Origin: Corynebacterium atypicum
Lineage (GTDB): Bacteria; Actinomycetota; Actinomycetes; Mycobacteriales; Mycobacteriaceae
Direction of reading: 5' to 3'
DNA length: 64,000 bases
NCBI RefSeq assembly: GCF_000732945.1
Contig: NZ_CP008944.1
Span: 1,603,784-1,667,783 of the forward strand
Each line of letters begins with the position of its first letter. Position 1 is the first letter of the stretch. This document shows positions 45,460 to 55,410 of the stretch, in pieces. Below the pieces are notes generated by a model. The model had not been told where the DNA came from. It did no database searches and saw only the letters and a list, made by a program, of their open reading frames with translations. The position numbers were made by a program, and so were the translations under genes.

Positions 45460-47199
45460 ATGGCTTTCAACGTAGAGATGCCCGAGCTGGGCGAGTCCGT
45501 CACCGAGGGCACCATCACCCAGTGGCTGAAGTCGGTCGGCGACACAGTGGAGGCCGACGAGCCGCTGCTCGAGGTCTCTACGGACAAGGTAGACACCGAG
45601 GTGCCCGCACCCGCCTCCGGCACGCTTCTTGAGATCAAAGCCGAAGAGGACGACACCGTCGAGGTCGGCGAGGTCATCGCGGTTATTGGTGATGAAAACG
45701 AGGCCCCCTCTGCTACCGACTCTGCCGCTGAGGCGCAGCAGGAAGACGAAGCCAAGGAGGCCGAGTCGAAGCCGCAGCAGCAGAAGGGCTCTGGCAAGGC
45801 CACCGACGTCGCGATGCCCGAGCTCGGCGAGTCCGTCACCGAGGGCACCATCACTCAGTGGTTGAAGTCCGTCGGCGACACCGTCGACGTCGACGAACCG
45901 CTCCTCGAAGTCTCCACGGACAAAGTCGACACCGAGGTCCCCTCCCCCGTCGCCGGCACCCTCGTTGAAATCCTCGCCGAAGAAGACGACACCGTCGACG
46001 TCGGCGCAGTCATCGCCCGCGTCGGCGACCCCGACGCCGCCGGCAGCGACAACGACGACTCGGCCGACTCCGAGCAGCAGGAAGAAGACCACGAGGTGCC
46101 GTCCGAGGAAGCCACAAAGGCCGCCGCGGACAAGGACGAGGCTGCGACCGTGGACGAGGCGCCGAAGAAGGAGGACAAGCCCGCTCGAGACACGCAGCAG
46201 AAGGCCACCCAGCCGGAAAAGAAGGCGCACGACGAGCAGTCCTCGGGCAAGGTGCCCTACGTGACCCCGCTCGTGCGCAAGCTGGCCGAGAAGCACGGCG
46301 TGGACCTCTCGACGGTCACGGGTACGGGCATCGGCGGGCGTATCCGCAAACAGGACGTGCTGGCTGCGGCGCGCGGCGAAGAAAAGCCGACCGAATCGGG
46401 TTCCGCGGAGTCGACCGAAAAATCCGGCGGCGAACGCGCGAACTGGTCGACGAAGTCGGTCGACCCGGAGAAGGCCAAGTTGATCGGCACCACCCAGAAG
46501 GTCAACCGGATCCGGCAGATCACCGCATCGAAGATGATCGAATCGCTGCAGACGACCGCCCAGCTCACCCACGTCCAGGAAGTGGACATGTCGCGCATCT
46601 GGAAGCTGCGTAAGGCCAACAAGCAGGCGTTCATCGACAAGCACGGCGCAAACCTCACCTTCCTCGGATTCATCGTCAAGGCCGCCGCCGAGGCGCTCGT
46701 GTCTCACCCGAACGTCAACGCGTCCTACAACGCGGAGACGAAGGAGATGACCTACCACGCGGACGTGAACATCGGGATCGCGGTGGATACGCCTCAGGGC
46801 CTCCTGGTGCCCGTGATCAAGAAGGCGCAGGAGAAGTCCCTGCCGCAGATCGCCCAGGAGATCGCGGATCTGGCTGAGCGCGCACGCACCAAGAAGCTGC
46901 GCCCGGACGACCTTTCAGGAGCGACCTTCACGGTGACCAACATTGGTTCCGAGGGCGCGATGCTCGACACTCCGATTCTCACCCCGCCGCAGGCCGGAAT
47001 CCTGGGAACCGCCGCGATCGAAAAGCGCCCGGTAGTCGTCACCGAGAACGGCACGGACGCGATCGCGATCCGCTACATGTGCTACCTGCCGTTCACCTAT
47101 GACCACCAGGTGGTCGACGGCGCCGACGCCGGCCGGTTCATCACCACGATCAAGGACAGGTTAGAGACGGCCAACCTCGAAGCCGACCTCGAGCTTTAA
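45460..47199 (+). CDS. aceF: Dihydrolipoamide acyltransferase E2 (AceF/SucB)
   Basis: Core E2 of the pyruvate dehydrogenase complex; in corynebacteria the same E2 also serves the 2-oxoglutarate complex. The protein (579 aa) starts MAFNVEMPELGESVTEGTI at the ATG 45460, preceded by GAGGAG. It has two lipoyl domains (acceptor lysines K43 and K155 in the TDKVDTEVP repeats), acidic linkers, a peripheral-subunit-binding domain at about 265-305 (VTPLVRKLAEKHGVDL), and the catalytic domain with DHQVVDGAD (H549, D553). A pair of terminators follows. The gene stands upstream of lipB/lipA, which attach its cofactor. Confidence 0.95.
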   Translation: MAFNVEMPELGESVTEGTITQWLKSVGDTVEADEPLLEVSTDKVDTEVPAPASGTLLEIKAEEDDTVEVGEVIAVIGDENEAPSATDSAAEAQQEDEAKEAESKPQQQKGSGKATDVAMPELGESVTEGTITQWLKSVGDTVDVDEPLLEVSTDKVDTEVPSPVAGTLVEILAEEDDTVDVGAVIARVGDPDAAGSDNDDSADSEQQEEDHEVPSEEATKAAADKDEAATVDEAPKKEDKPARDTQQKATQPEKKAHDEQSSGKVPYVTPLVRKLAEKHGVDLSTVTGTGIGGRIRKQDVLAAARGEEKPTESGSAESTEKSGGERANWSTKSVDPEKAKLIGTTQKVNRIRQITASKMIESLQTTAQLTHVQEVDMSRIWKLRKANKQAFIDKHGANLTFLGFIVKAAAEALVSHPNVNASYNAETKEMTYHADVNIGIAVDTPQGLLVPVIKKAQEKSLPQIAQEIADLAERARTKKLRPDDLSGATFTVTNIGSEGAMLDTPILTPPQAGILGTAAIEKRPVVVTENGTDAIAIRYMCYLPFTYDHQVVDGADAGRFITTIKDRLETANLEADLEL

Positions 47200-47219
47200 G
47201 CTCACGTCCCGGCCCGGAG

Positions 47220-47256
47220 AGCCCTAGGCCGTTAGTGAACGGGCCTAGGGCTTTTC
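47220..47256 (+). terminator. Terminator after aceF (first of two)
   Basis: AGCCCTAGGCC (47220-47230) pairs perfectly with GGCCTAGGGCT (47242-47252), followed by TTTTC. It begins about 20 bp after the aceF stop. Confidence 0.9.
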
Positions 47257-47263
47257 ACTTCGA

Positions 47264-47293
47264 CCCCGCCGCAGCCGCGGCGGGGTTACTTTT
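47264..47293 (+). terminator. Second terminator between aceF and gcvP
   Basis: CCCCGCCGC (47264-47272) pairs perfectly with GCGGCGGGG (47277-47285) around an AGCC loop, then TTACTTTTTT. It ends about 150 bp upstream of gcvP, so it separates the aceF unit from the gcv genes. Confidence 0.85.
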
Positions 47294-47445
47294 TTACCTG
47301 ACCCCCACCCCCTGGCCCGCGGATGCCTAAGGAAACACAGGAAAACCGGCGTCGCACAGCCGCCGGAACGCTTACACTCGGCACTACGACCCTTCAAGCG
47401 CCCTACTCGCGCTCGGTTACGATTTGTAAGGAGCCCGTTTTCACC

Positions 47446-50343
47446 ATGACCTGTGCCTTCAACGACCGCCACATCGGGCCAGACGCCACGGAGACCGCTC
47501 ACATGCTCGCCGCCGTCGGCATGGATAGCCTCGACGAGCTCATCCAGACGGTGCTACCCCCGGCTATCGGGCGCGAGAACCCGGACAAAGTACCCGAGCT
47601 GATCGCCCCGCTGAGCGAGGACAAGGCCCAAGAGCAGCTGCGCAAATTCGCACGCCAGAATACGGTTCTGCGGGCGTTTTACGGCCAGGGGTTTTCTGAT
47701 ACCTCGACTCCTGCTGTGATCCGCCGCGGGGTTCTCGAGGATCCCGGCTGGTACACCGCCTACACGCCTTATCAGCCGGAGATTTCCCAAGGGCGCCTCG
47801 AGGCGCTGCTGAATTTTCAGACGATGGTCACCGAGCTGACCGACCTGGACATCGCCAACGCCTCGCTGCTTGACGAGGCAACGGCAGTGGCTGAGGCAGT
47901 CGGCCTGATGGCGCGGGCCACCCGCAAGGGAAACCGCGTCCTGCTGGACTCCCGGCTGCACCCCCAGGTGCTCGCCGTGGCCGCACAACGTGCACGCACG
48001 CTCGACCTCGAAGTCGAAGTCAGCGACGCCGGCACACCGCTGGTCAGGGATGGCTTCGTCGGCGCCGTCCTCGCTTACCCGGGCACTGCCGGGGACTTAC
48101 TCGACCCGCGGGCGGCCATAGCCGCTATGCATGAACGCGGCGGGCTCGTGACGCTTGCCTGCGACTTACTCGCCCTGCAGCTTATCGAGTCGCCCGGCAC
48201 GCTGGGGGCGGACATCGCGGTCGGTTCCACCCAGCGGTTCGGCGTGCCGCTTTTCTTCGGCGGCCCGCACGCAGCTTTTATGGCGGTGCACGACAAGTTG
48301 AAGCGCAAGATGCCCGGCAGGCTCGTCGGCGTCTCACACGACGCGGATGGCAACCCCGCCTACCGGTTGGCGTTGCAGACCCGCGAGCAACACATCCGCC
48401 GGGAGAAGGCGACCAGCAATATCTGCACCGCACAGGCGCTCCTGGCCGTGATGGCGTCCATGTACGCCGTCTACCACGGGCCGCAAGGGCTGCGCGCTAT
48501 CGCCGAACGGGTCAACCAGACTGCCCGCCTGTTCGCAGCCGCCGTCCGCACGGCCGAGGGCGCTCGGGTCGTCTACGGTGAGTTTTTCGACACGGTCGTC
48601 GTGGAGGTCCCCGGCCGAGCCCACGGCATTGTGGATAGCCTCGCCGAGGCGGGCTACCTGGTGCGCCCCTTGAGCGAGGACGCGGTTGCGGTGGCCTTCG
48701 GGGAATCCGCCACGCCGCACGACGCCGCGGTGATCGCCGAGGCATTCGGCGCACCGGCGGCCCGGGAGACGACCGGTGCTCACGAGTGGGCCCCCGTGCC
48801 GAGCATCCCGGAATGCCTGGAGCGCACGACGCCTACCCTCGAGCATCCGATCTTCAGCTCGATTCACTCAGAGACCCAGATGATGCGCTACCTGCGCCGG
48901 CTCTCGGACAAGGACCTCGCGCTCGATCGGACGATGATCCCGCTGGGCTCCTGCACGATGAAGCTCAACCCGGCTGCCGCCCTAGAGCCCATCAGCTGGC
49001 CGGAGTTTGCCAACGTCCATCCGATGAGCCCCGAGCGGTTCACCAGGGGCTGGCGCGGCCTGTTAGAACAGTTGGCCGACTGGTTGGCCACAATCACCGG
49101 CTACGCGAAGGTTTCGCTGCAACCGAACGCCGGGTCGATGGGAGAGCTGGCTGGCCTGATCGCCATCCGGCGCTACCACGCTTCGCGCGGCGACGAGCAA
49201 CGCACGATCTGCCTGGTGCCGGCCTCGGCGCACGGCACCAACGCGGCGTCGGCGGCGCTGGCCAATCTGAAGGTCGCAGTGGTGGCTACGGCCGAGGACG
49301 GCTCGATTGACCTAGCGGACCTCGACCGGAAGCTTGCTGAGCACGGACCACGCGTGGCGGCGATGATGATCACCTACCCCTCGACGCACGGGGTGTTCGA
49401 GGAGAACGTCACCGAGGTGTGCGACAAGGTGCACGCCGTGGGCGGGCAGGTCTATATCGACGGTGCGAACATGAACGCGGTGGCAGGCATCGCCCGCTTC
49501 GGCCAGATCGGCGGCGACGTCAGCCACCTCAATCTGCACAAGACTTTCGCCATCCCCCACGGCGGCGGCGGGCCCGGTGTGGGCCCGATCGGGGTGGCCG
49601 AGCACCTCGTGGATTTCCTGCCCACCGACCCGGCCACGGCAGGCTACCTTCCCGCCGCCGCGGCAACCGGCGTTCCAGTAGCCGGCACGTTCTTCGGTTC
49701 CGCAGGCGTCACACCGATTAGCTGGGCTTATCTCGCCATGAGCGGTACCCAGGGGCTGCGGCGGAACTCCGCGCACGCCATTCTGGCGGCTAATTACGTT
49801 GCGCACGAGCTGGGCGACGTTTTCCCGGTCCTCTATACGGGGCCGGGCGGAATGGTCGCCCACGAGTGCATCCTCGACCTGCGCGAACTGACTGCGGCGA
49901 CTCATGTGACCGCCGCCGATGTGTGCAAGCGACTGGTGGACTTCGGCTTCCACGCACCCACCCTGGCCTTCCCGGTGGCCGGAACGCTCATGGTGGAGCC
50001 GACGGAGAGCGAAGATAAGGCGGAGCTGGATCGTTTTATCACAGCGATGCGCCAGATCCATGCCGAGATAACAGAGATCGCCGAGGGCCACGTCGACTAC
50101 GCCGATTCGGTGCTTGCGCACGCGCCGTTTACCGCCGCAAACATCGGGACAGACCGCTGGGAGCACCCGTTTACGCGCCAGGAAGCAGCCTGGCCGGTGG
50201 CCTCGCTCTACCAGAGCAAGTACTTTCCGCCGGTCTCTCGCATCGACGAAGACTACGGGGATCGCCACCTGGTGTGCTCCTGCCCACCCCCGGAGGCCTT
50301 CGAGAGCGCGGCGGCCGGCGAGCCGCCGAGCGCGCAGGCCTAG
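47446..50343 (+). CDS. gcvP: Glycine dehydrogenase (decarboxylating) GcvP
   Basis: P-protein of the glycine cleavage system; PLP enzyme that decarboxylates glycine onto the lipoyl arm of GcvH. The protein (965 aa, full-length fused form) starts MTCAFNDRHIGPDATETAHML at the ATG 47446 and has SICTAQALLA-type and GSCTMKLNPA blocks near residues 325 and 500, and the PLP lysine K699 in LHKTFAIPHGGGGPG. The open frame upstream of the ATG is a spurious extension. It begins the gcvP-gcvT-gcvH run. Confidence 0.96.
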   Translation: MTCAFNDRHIGPDATETAHMLAAVGMDSLDELIQTVLPPAIGRENPDKVPELIAPLSEDKAQEQLRKFARQNTVLRAFYGQGFSDTSTPAVIRRGVLEDPGWYTAYTPYQPEISQGRLEALLNFQTMVTELTDLDIANASLLDEATAVAEAVGLMARATRKGNRVLLDSRLHPQVLAVAAQRARTLDLEVEVSDAGTPLVRDGFVGAVLAYPGTAGDLLDPRAAIAAMHERGGLVTLACDLLALQLIESPGTLGADIAVGSTQRFGVPLFFGGPHAAFMAVHDKLKRKMPGRLVGVSHDADGNPAYRLALQTREQHIRREKATSNICTAQALLAVMASMYAVYHGPQGLRAIAERVNQTARLFAAAVRTAEGARVVYGEFFDTVVVEVPGRAHGIVDSLAEAGYLVRPLSEDAVAVAFGESATPHDAAVIAEAFGAPAARETTGAHEWAPVPSIPECLERTTPTLEHPIFSSIHSETQMMRYLRRLSDKDLALDRTMIPLGSCTMKLNPAAALEPISWPEFANVHPMSPERFTRGWRGLLEQLADWLATITGYAKVSLQPNAGSMGELAGLIAIRRYHASRGDEQRTICLVPASAHGTNAASAALANLKVAVVATAEDGSIDLADLDRKLAEHGPRVAAMMITYPSTHGVFEENVTEVCDKVHAVGGQVYIDGANMNAVAGIARFGQIGGDVSHLNLHKTFAIPHGGGGPGVGPIGVAEHLVDFLPTDPATAGYLPAAAATGVPVAGTFFGSAGVTPISWAYLAMSGTQGLRRNSAHAILAANYVAHELGDVFPVLYTGPGGMVAHECILDLRELTAATHVTAADVCKRLVDFGFHAPTLAFPVAGTLMVEPTESEDKAELDRFITAMRQIHAEITEIAEGHVDYADSVLAHAPFTAANIGTDRWEHPFTRQEAAWPVASLYQSKYFPPVSRIDEDYGDRHLVCSCPPPEAFESAAAGEPPSAQA

Positions 50344-50400
50344 CCCCGAGCCAATGGACGTTTCCTCCTCCCTCAAGCGAACCGGAAAGGTTTTTGCATC

Positions 50401-51579
50401 GTGACACAACACCGCACCGAGCAGGCCGCAATGGCCGCACCCACAGCCACCGGGGAAGGCCCGGACTCAACACGTCACAGCCCGCTTCATGACCGCCACG
50501 TTTCGCTGGGCGCCACGTTCACCGACTTCGGCGGCTGGCAGATGCCGCTGAAGTACGGCCGCGAACTCGCCGAGCACGCGGCCGTGCGCGAGCAGGCAGG
50601 TCTGTTCGATCTCTCGCATATGGGAGAGCTGCGCGTGCATGGCCCTCAGGCCGCGGAGTTTTTAGACTTCGCGCTCATCTCCAAGCTATCCGCGATCAGC
50701 GTCGGCCGGGCGAAGTACTCGATGCTGGTCGAGGCCACCGGAGGGATTATCGACGACCTCATTACCTACCGGCTCGGCGAGGAGGAGTTCCTCGTCGTAC
50801 CCAATGCGGCGAATACCACCGCGGTCTACGACGCCCTGGTTGAACGCTCGAACGGTTTCGACGTCCGGATCGACAACGAGACGCTTGGCACGGCGCTCGT
50901 GGCAATCCAGGGGCCACGGGCCGAAGAGATTGTGCTCCGGCTTGTGGGCGCTGCCGACGACGCTGATTCGGTGCGCGATTTGCGCTACTACTCCGCCGTA
51001 ACGCTTTGCCTGGCTAGTGTTTCTGAGGTTCTTCTCGCACGCACCGGCTACACCGGCGAGGACGGATTTGAGCTCATCGCGCCCGCAGCTGACGCCGCCG
51101 CGATCTGGGATGCTGCCCGGGAGGCCGGAGACGACCTGGGGCTTACCTGCTGCGGGCTGGCCGCCCGCGATTCGCTGCGGCTCGAGGCCGCGATGCCGTT
51201 CTACGGCCACGAGCTCTCGCGTGCACTGACTCCCGTCGCGGCCAGGCTGAAGGTTCTGGTGAGCAAGAAGAAAAAAGGCGAGTTCTTCGGGCGCGCGCTG
51301 CTCAGCGCTCCCGAGCCCGGGCGCGTGCTTGCCGGGTTCTCCTCGACGGGACGGCGCGCCGCACGCGCCGGCGCCACGATCACCTCCCCGGAGGGCACGG
51401 AGATCGGCGAGGTCACCTCTGGCCAGCCTTCCCCCACTCTGGGACGCCCAATTGCCCTGGGCTACATCGACAGGCAATATGCAGAGCCTGGCACCGAAGT
51501 CCAGATGATCATCCGGGGCCGCGCTTACCCCTTTGAGGTTGTGGAAACGCCGTTTTATCGCCGCGCCACAACGGCCTAA
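50401..51579 (+). CDS. gcvT: Aminomethyltransferase GcvT
   Basis: T-protein that transfers the methylene group from the aminomethyl-lipoyl GcvH to tetrahydrofolate. The 392-residue protein has FTDFGGWQMPLKYG near residue 40, LFDLSHMGELRVHGP near 68, SRTGYTGEDGFEL-type block (LARTGYTGEDGFELIAP) near 215, and GLAARDSLRLEAAMPFYGHEL near 253. A GTG at 50401 has GGAAAGG about 10 nt upstream; an in-frame ATG 30 bp later is possible. It lies 57 bp after gcvP. Confidence 0.95.
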   Translation: MTQHRTEQAAMAAPTATGEGPDSTRHSPLHDRHVSLGATFTDFGGWQMPLKYGRELAEHAAVREQAGLFDLSHMGELRVHGPQAAEFLDFALISKLSAISVGRAKYSMLVEATGGIIDDLITYRLGEEEFLVVPNAANTTAVYDALVERSNGFDVRIDNETLGTALVAIQGPRAEEIVLRLVGAADDADSVRDLRYYSAVTLCLASVSEVLLARTGYTGEDGFELIAPAADAAAIWDAAREAGDDLGLTCCGLAARDSLRLEAAMPFYGHELSRALTPVAARLKVLVSKKKKGEFFGRALLSAPEPGRVLAGFSSTGRRAARAGATITSPEGTEIGEVTSGQPSPTLGRPIALGYIDRQYAEPGTEVQMIIRGRAYPFEVVETPFYRRATTA

Positions 51580-51665
51580 TGCGCGCGCACTGCACTAATT
51601 TTTAAAGCATCCCTGCTCCCCGTGGCACCTGGCTTACGGCGAGCACCACAGAAAGGACAATGCAC

Positions 51666-52061
51666 ATGGCCAACCTGCCACAGGACTTTTCCTATTCGGC
51701 CGAGCACGAGTGGATCGACTGCCCGGCGGACGAGGCCCCGGGGGCCACCGTCAAGGTCGGCGTCACCTCCGTGGCTACCGAGCGTCTCGGCGAAGTCGTC
51801 TTTGCCGAGTTGCCGGCGGTGGGAGACCAGGTCACCGCCGGCGAGCCGTGCGGTGAGATCGAATCGACCAAGTCGGTCTCTGACCTCTACTCGCCGGTGA
51901 CCGGGACCGTAGCCGAGGTCAATGAATCCGTTCACGATGACTACGAGGTGATCAACGCCGATCCCTTCGGCGCTGGCTGGCTGTTCAGCGTCACCGTCGA
52001 CGACGTCGGTGAGCTTGTCGACGCCACTTCTTACGCGGCCGCCAATGGCATCGAGGCCTAA
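51666..52061 (+). CDS. gcvH: Glycine cleavage system H protein GcvH
   Basis: Lipoyl carrier protein of the glycine cleavage system. The 131-residue protein starts [18 protein letters not shown] and carries the lipoylation lysine in [15 protein letters not shown] near residue 66. Two ATGs stand 6 bp apart (51660 and 51666); the second has GAAAGGA at 8-nt spacing and was chosen. It is 86 bp after gcvT and 29 bp before lipB, the enzyme that can octanoylate it. Confidence 0.95.
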   Translation: MANLPQDFSYSAEHEWIDCPADEAPGATVKVGVTSVATERLGEVVFAELPAVGDQVTAGEPCGEIESTKSVSDLYSPVTGTVAEVNESVHDDYEVINADPFGAGWLFSVTVDDVGELVDATSYAAANGIEA

Positions 52062-52090
52062 GCGACCGCTCACGCGTAGCCTTAAAGGCT

Positions 52091-52915
52091 ATGACAGCAC
52101 CGCGCGATCCGTTCTTTCCCCCGCATCGTTGTATTCGAGCAAGCTCAGCGCCGGTGGAAATCCGCCGCCTGGGCCTGGTGGATTACCTTCAGGCCTGGCG
52201 CCTGCAGGCGGATCTCGCGGCGGCCAGATACCGTGAGGAGATCGGCGATACGGTCCTCGTGCTCGAGCATCCGAGTACCTATACCGCCGGCAAGCGCACC
52301 CAGCCGTCCGATCGGCCGGATAACGGGCTGCCGGTGGTCGACGTCGATCGCGGCGGGCGGATCACCTGGCACGGCGAGGGCCAGCTCGTGGTCTATCCCA
52401 TCATCAAGCTTGCTGACCCGGTCGACGTAGTGGACTATGTTCGCCGCCTTGAAGAGGCGCTGATCCAGGCTGTACGCCGTGTTGGCGTGGCCCGGGCCGG
52501 CCGCATCGACGGCCGCTCCGGAGTGTGGGTGCCCGGGCAAGATAAGACGGATGGGCAGTCGCGTGGGCTCGGGTGGGCGCCGCCCGAGCTGCTGCGCCAA
52601 GACCGCAAGGTGGCTGCCTTAGGGATCCGCATCACCCACGGGGTGACGATGCACGGCCTCGCCCTGAATTGCTCGAACACGCTGGAGTATTACAAGCACA
52701 TCGTGCCCTGCGGTATTTCCGATGCGGGGGTAACCACGCTGAGCCTCGAATTGGGCCGAACGGTCACGGTCGCAGATATGGCAGAGCCGCTTGTATGCGA
52801 TTTGCTCGACGCGTTATCCGGAAAACTCCAGGTGGCTAACCATAGCTTCGCCTCCGCGCCCGATCCGACGAAAGTGAGTGCGCCCCACCGGCCGGCACCG
52901 CCGGTGGGGCTCTAG
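52091..52915 (+). CDS. lipB: Octanoyl-[acyl carrier protein]:protein octanoyltransferase LipB
   Basis: Transfers octanoate from ACP to the lipoyl domains of GcvH and E2 subunits. The 274-residue protein has [16 protein letters not shown] near residue 55, [18 protein letters not shown] near 87, and the catalytic region [22 protein letters not shown] with its lysine near residue 175, then [15 protein letters not shown], where the Cys is the acyl carrier residue. The start ATG is 29 bp after gcvH. The C-terminal 35 residues are polar and variable. Confidence 0.95.
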   Translation: MTAPRDPFFPPHRCIRASSAPVEIRRLGLVDYLQAWRLQADLAAARYREEIGDTVLVLEHPSTYTAGKRTQPSDRPDNGLPVVDVDRGGRITWHGEGQLVVYPIIKLADPVDVVDYVRRLEEALIQAVRRVGVARAGRIDGRSGVWVPGQDKTDGQSRGLGWAPPELLRQDRKVAALGIRITHGVTMHGLALNCSNTLEYYKHIVPCGISDAGVTTLSLELGRTVTVADMAEPLVCDLLDALSGKLQVANHSFASAPDPTKVSAPHRPAPPVGL

Positions 52916-52928
52916 GTACAGTGACAGT

Positions 52929-53993
52929 GTGACTATCACTGCACCCAACGGACGTCGTTTGCTGCGCATCGAAGCGCGCAACTCGCAGACCCCCATCGAG
53001 CACAAACCCCGGTGGATCCGCAACCAAGTGAAAAATGGCCCGGAATACCAGGACATGAAGTCACGTGTTTCGGGAGCTTCCCTGCACACCGTCTGCCAAA
53101 AGGCAGGCTGCCCTAATATCCACGAGTGTTGGGAATCGCGCGAGGCCACCTTCCTGATCGGCGGTGCGAATTGCTCGCGGCGCTGCGACTTCTGCATGAT
53201 CAACTCCGCGCGGCCGGAGCCTTTGGATCCCGACGAGCCGCGGCGAGTGGCCGAGTCAGTACGCGAGCTGAAGTTGAACTACTCGACGATCACCGGTGTC
53301 ACCCGCGACGACCTCGATGATGAAGGCGCCTGGCTCTATGCGGAGGTCGTCCGCGAAATCCACCGGCTCAACCCGAATACCGGGGTGGAAAACCTCACCC
53401 CAGATTTTTCCGGCAAACCGGACCTGCTTGCCGAGGTCTTCGAAGCCCGCCCCGAGGTCTTCGCCCATAACCTGGAGACCGTCCCGCGCATCTTCAAGCA
53501 CATCCGCCCGGCGTTTCGTTACGAGCGCTCGCTGGAGGTCATCCGGCAGGCCCGCGACTTCGGCTTGATCACCAAGTCAAACCTGATTTTGGGGATGGGG
53601 GAAACGCGCGAGGAGATCCTCGAGGCGCTAGCGGACCTCCACCAGGCAGGCTGCGACATCATCACCATTACCCAGTATCTGCGTCCGGGCCCGCTCTATC
53701 ACCCCATCGATCGATGGGTGAAGCCCGAGGAGTTCGTCGAATACTCGCAAGCGGCCAAGGAGCTGGGCTTTGGCGCCGTCATGTCGGGGCCGTTGGTGCG
53801 CTCGTCTTACCGGGCGGGCCGATTGTACGCCCAGGCGATGGCGGCACGCGGCCTTGAACTTCCGGAGAACCTGGCTCACCTTGCGGAGACGACGAAGAGT
53901 TCGACCGCCCAGGAGGCCGGCACGCTGCTCAACAAGTACGGCCCATCGGAGGACGCGGAGCAATCCCCGGTGGCTGCCGGCTCCCGCCGCTAA
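52929..53993 (+). CDS. lipA: Lipoyl synthase LipA
   Basis: Radical-SAM enzyme that inserts two sulfur atoms into protein-bound octanoate. The protein (354 aa) starts at GTG 52929 ([15 protein letters not shown]) and has both cluster motifs: the auxiliary [4Fe-4S] motif [12 protein letters not shown] near residue 57 and the radical-SAM motif CSRRCDFC near residue 83, plus [13 protein letters not shown] and [10 protein letters not shown] near the C-terminus, whose Ser ligates the auxiliary cluster. The stretch of open frame upstream overlaps lipB and is not used. lipB and lipA are 13 bp apart. Confidence 0.95.
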   Translation: MTITAPNGRRLLRIEARNSQTPIEHKPRWIRNQVKNGPEYQDMKSRVSGASLHTVCQKAGCPNIHECWESREATFLIGGANCSRRCDFCMINSARPEPLDPDEPRRVAESVRELKLNYSTITGVTRDDLDDEGAWLYAEVVREIHRLNPNTGVENLTPDFSGKPDLLAEVFEARPEVFAHNLETVPRIFKHIRPAFRYERSLEVIRQARDFGLITKSNLILGMGETREEILEALADLHQAGCDIITITQYLRPGPLYHPIDRWVKPEEFVEYSQAAKELGFGAVMSGPLVRSSYRAGRLYAQAMAARGLELPENLAHLAETTKSSTAQEAGTLLNKYGPSEDAEQSPVAAGSRR

Positions 53994-54083
53994 GCGCGAG
54001 TCGGTCCGCCGTGGGCCGGTTCTTCGAGCGTGGGCGTGAGGTGGATGCCAGATGGGCTGAAGCTATCCCCTATCCTTGATCAC

Positions 54084-54878
54084 ATGGCGAACGCGAATAA
54101 GGCCGCAGCCAAGGCGGCGAAAAAGGAAGAGAAGCAGGAGAAGCGCGCGCAGCGCAAGCGCAACTCCGGCCAGCTCTGGCAGGCGTTTAATATCCAGCGC
54201 AAGCAGGATAAGTGGCTGATTCCGCTGATGCTGGTGGCCCTTCTCGTGCCCGCCCTGGTTTTATTCGGCCTCGGGTTCTTATTTGGCGGCCAGTGGTTCA
54301 TGCTGGTCCTCGGCCTGGCGAGCGGCGTACTTGCGGCCTTCTGGCTGATGACCCGGCGCATCGAGCGCTCGGTTTACGATAAAGCCCAGGATCAGCCCGG
54401 GGCTGCCGGCTGGGCGCTGGAGAACATGCGCAACACCGTCGGCGTGGTGTGGTTTACTAAGACCTCCGTCGCGATGACGACGCACCTCGACGCCGTGCAC
54501 CGCGTCGTGGGCGTACCGGGGATCGTACTAGTGGGCGAAGGCGAGCCGCACCGGCTCAAGCCGCTGATGGCCCAGCAGAAGCGCCGGCTCAACCGGCTGG
54601 TTGGCGGGGTTCCGATCTACGAGATCTTTGTCGGTTCCGGCGAAGGCCAGGTTCCCCTCAAGCGTCTGCAGCGCGAGATGATCAAGCTGCCACGCAACTA
54701 CAAAAAGGACGACGTCTACCCGATCAATTCGCGGATCGAGGCGATGGACAACCACGGCGCAGGCGGCAACCCGCAGGCCGGCCTGCCCAAGGGGCCGCTG
54801 CCGAAAGGCGCACGCATCTCGGGCATGAATCGTCGCGCCCGCCGTGCGCAGGAGCGCAGCAACAAGGGCCACAAGTAA
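54084..54878 (+). CDS. DUF4191 membrane protein
   Basis: Actinobacterial membrane protein of unknown function. From the ATG at 54084 the protein (264 aa) begins MANANKAAAKAAKKEEKQEKR, a strongly basic N-terminus, followed by two hydrophobic segments (about 44-66 and 70-88) and a soluble domain with VHRVVGVPGIVLVGEG near residue 139. Such genes typically follow lipA in actinobacteria, so it is probably co-regulated with lipoate genes, by inference. A terminator follows. Confidence 0.85.
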   Translation: MANANKAAAKAAKKEEKQEKRAQRKRNSGQLWQAFNIQRKQDKWLIPLMLVALLVPALVLFGLGFLFGGQWFMLVLGLASGVLAAFWLMTRRIERSVYDKAQDQPGAAGWALENMRNTVGVVWFTKTSVAMTTHLDAVHRVVGVPGIVLVGEGEPHRLKPLMAQQKRRLNRLVGGVPIYEIFVGSGEGQVPLKRLQREMIKLPRNYKKDDVYPINSRIEAMDNHGAGGNPQAGLPKGPLPKGARISGMNRRARRAQERSNKGHK

Positions 54879-54891
54879 GTCCCCTGCCCAC

Positions 54892-54927
54892 GCCCGACGC
54901 CGCGGGTAAGCTGGCGCCGGGCTTTTT
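54892..54927 (+). terminator. Terminator between DUF4191 gene and the RDD gene
   Basis: GCCCGACGCC (54892-54901) pairs with GGCGCCGGGC (54913-54922) with one mismatch, followed by TTTTT. It lies 13 bp after the DUF4191 stop and just before the convergent RDD stop. Confidence 0.85.
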
Positions 54928-54933
54928 CGTGCA

Positions 54934-55410
54934 CTAACCGCGGATGACCACGGTCTGGGTAACCCGATCGTGTACGCCGCGGCCGTCGGCGTCGACCATC
55001 GCCGCGAGGAAGATCGTGCCCGTCATGAGCACGCGCACCGCCGAGCGCCACAGCCCTACCTGCTGGCTCGGGGCGTCGATACGCGCCACCCCCATCCCGA
55101 GCACGGCCTGGCCCGGGGTGCGGGCGAAAAAGAGGACGCTGACGAAGCCGAGGATGAAAAAATAGAGGTAACACAGCGTCGGAGTCGACGGCATAGCGTC
55201 GGTGAACATGTTGGTGAAGGCCGCCAAGATCCAGCAGATAATCCAGTCGATGAACACCCCGCCGGCGCGGCGGGTCACGCTTGCCATTGACCGGGGGCCG
55301 TCTTTGGGCAGGCCTAACAGCTGGCCGGGGTAGGCGCTCTGTTTTCCTTCCGGATCAAATTCTGAGGGGATAGCCGGGCCGTCGAGCCAGCTGCGGCGGG
55401 GTTGATTCAT
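54934..55410 (-). CDS. RDD family membrane protein
   Basis: Small membrane protein of the RDD family, function unknown (some members are linked to transport or stress). The 158-residue protein has a soluble N-terminus of about 45 residues, then RRAGGVFIDWIICWILAAF (the conserved Arg-Asp pair of the RDD domain around 48-55), and two further hydrophobic segments; SVLFFARTPGQAVLGMGVARID near residue 90 is characteristic. It converges with DUF4191 across a terminator and diverges from the glnA region. Confidence 0.85.
   Translation of the reverse strand: MNQPRRSWLDGPAIPSEFDPEGKQSAYPGQLLGLPKDGPRSMASVTRRAGGVFIDWIICWILAAFTNMFTDAMPSTPTLCYLYFFILGFVSVLFFARTPGQAVLGMGVARIDAPSQQVGLWRSAVRVLMTGTIFLAAMVDADGRGVHDRVTQTVVIRG

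Noticed and set aside
45418..46758. 446-codon minus-strand open frame opposite aceF
   Set aside because: Antisense shadow of the repetitive acidic/lipoyl region; Leu/Arg/Val-rich composition without motifs.
47294..47445. Glycine riboswitch before gcvP
   Set aside because: The gap lacks the conserved GGAGAG and ACCGCCGAAGG-type cores and is short; no such fold was found.
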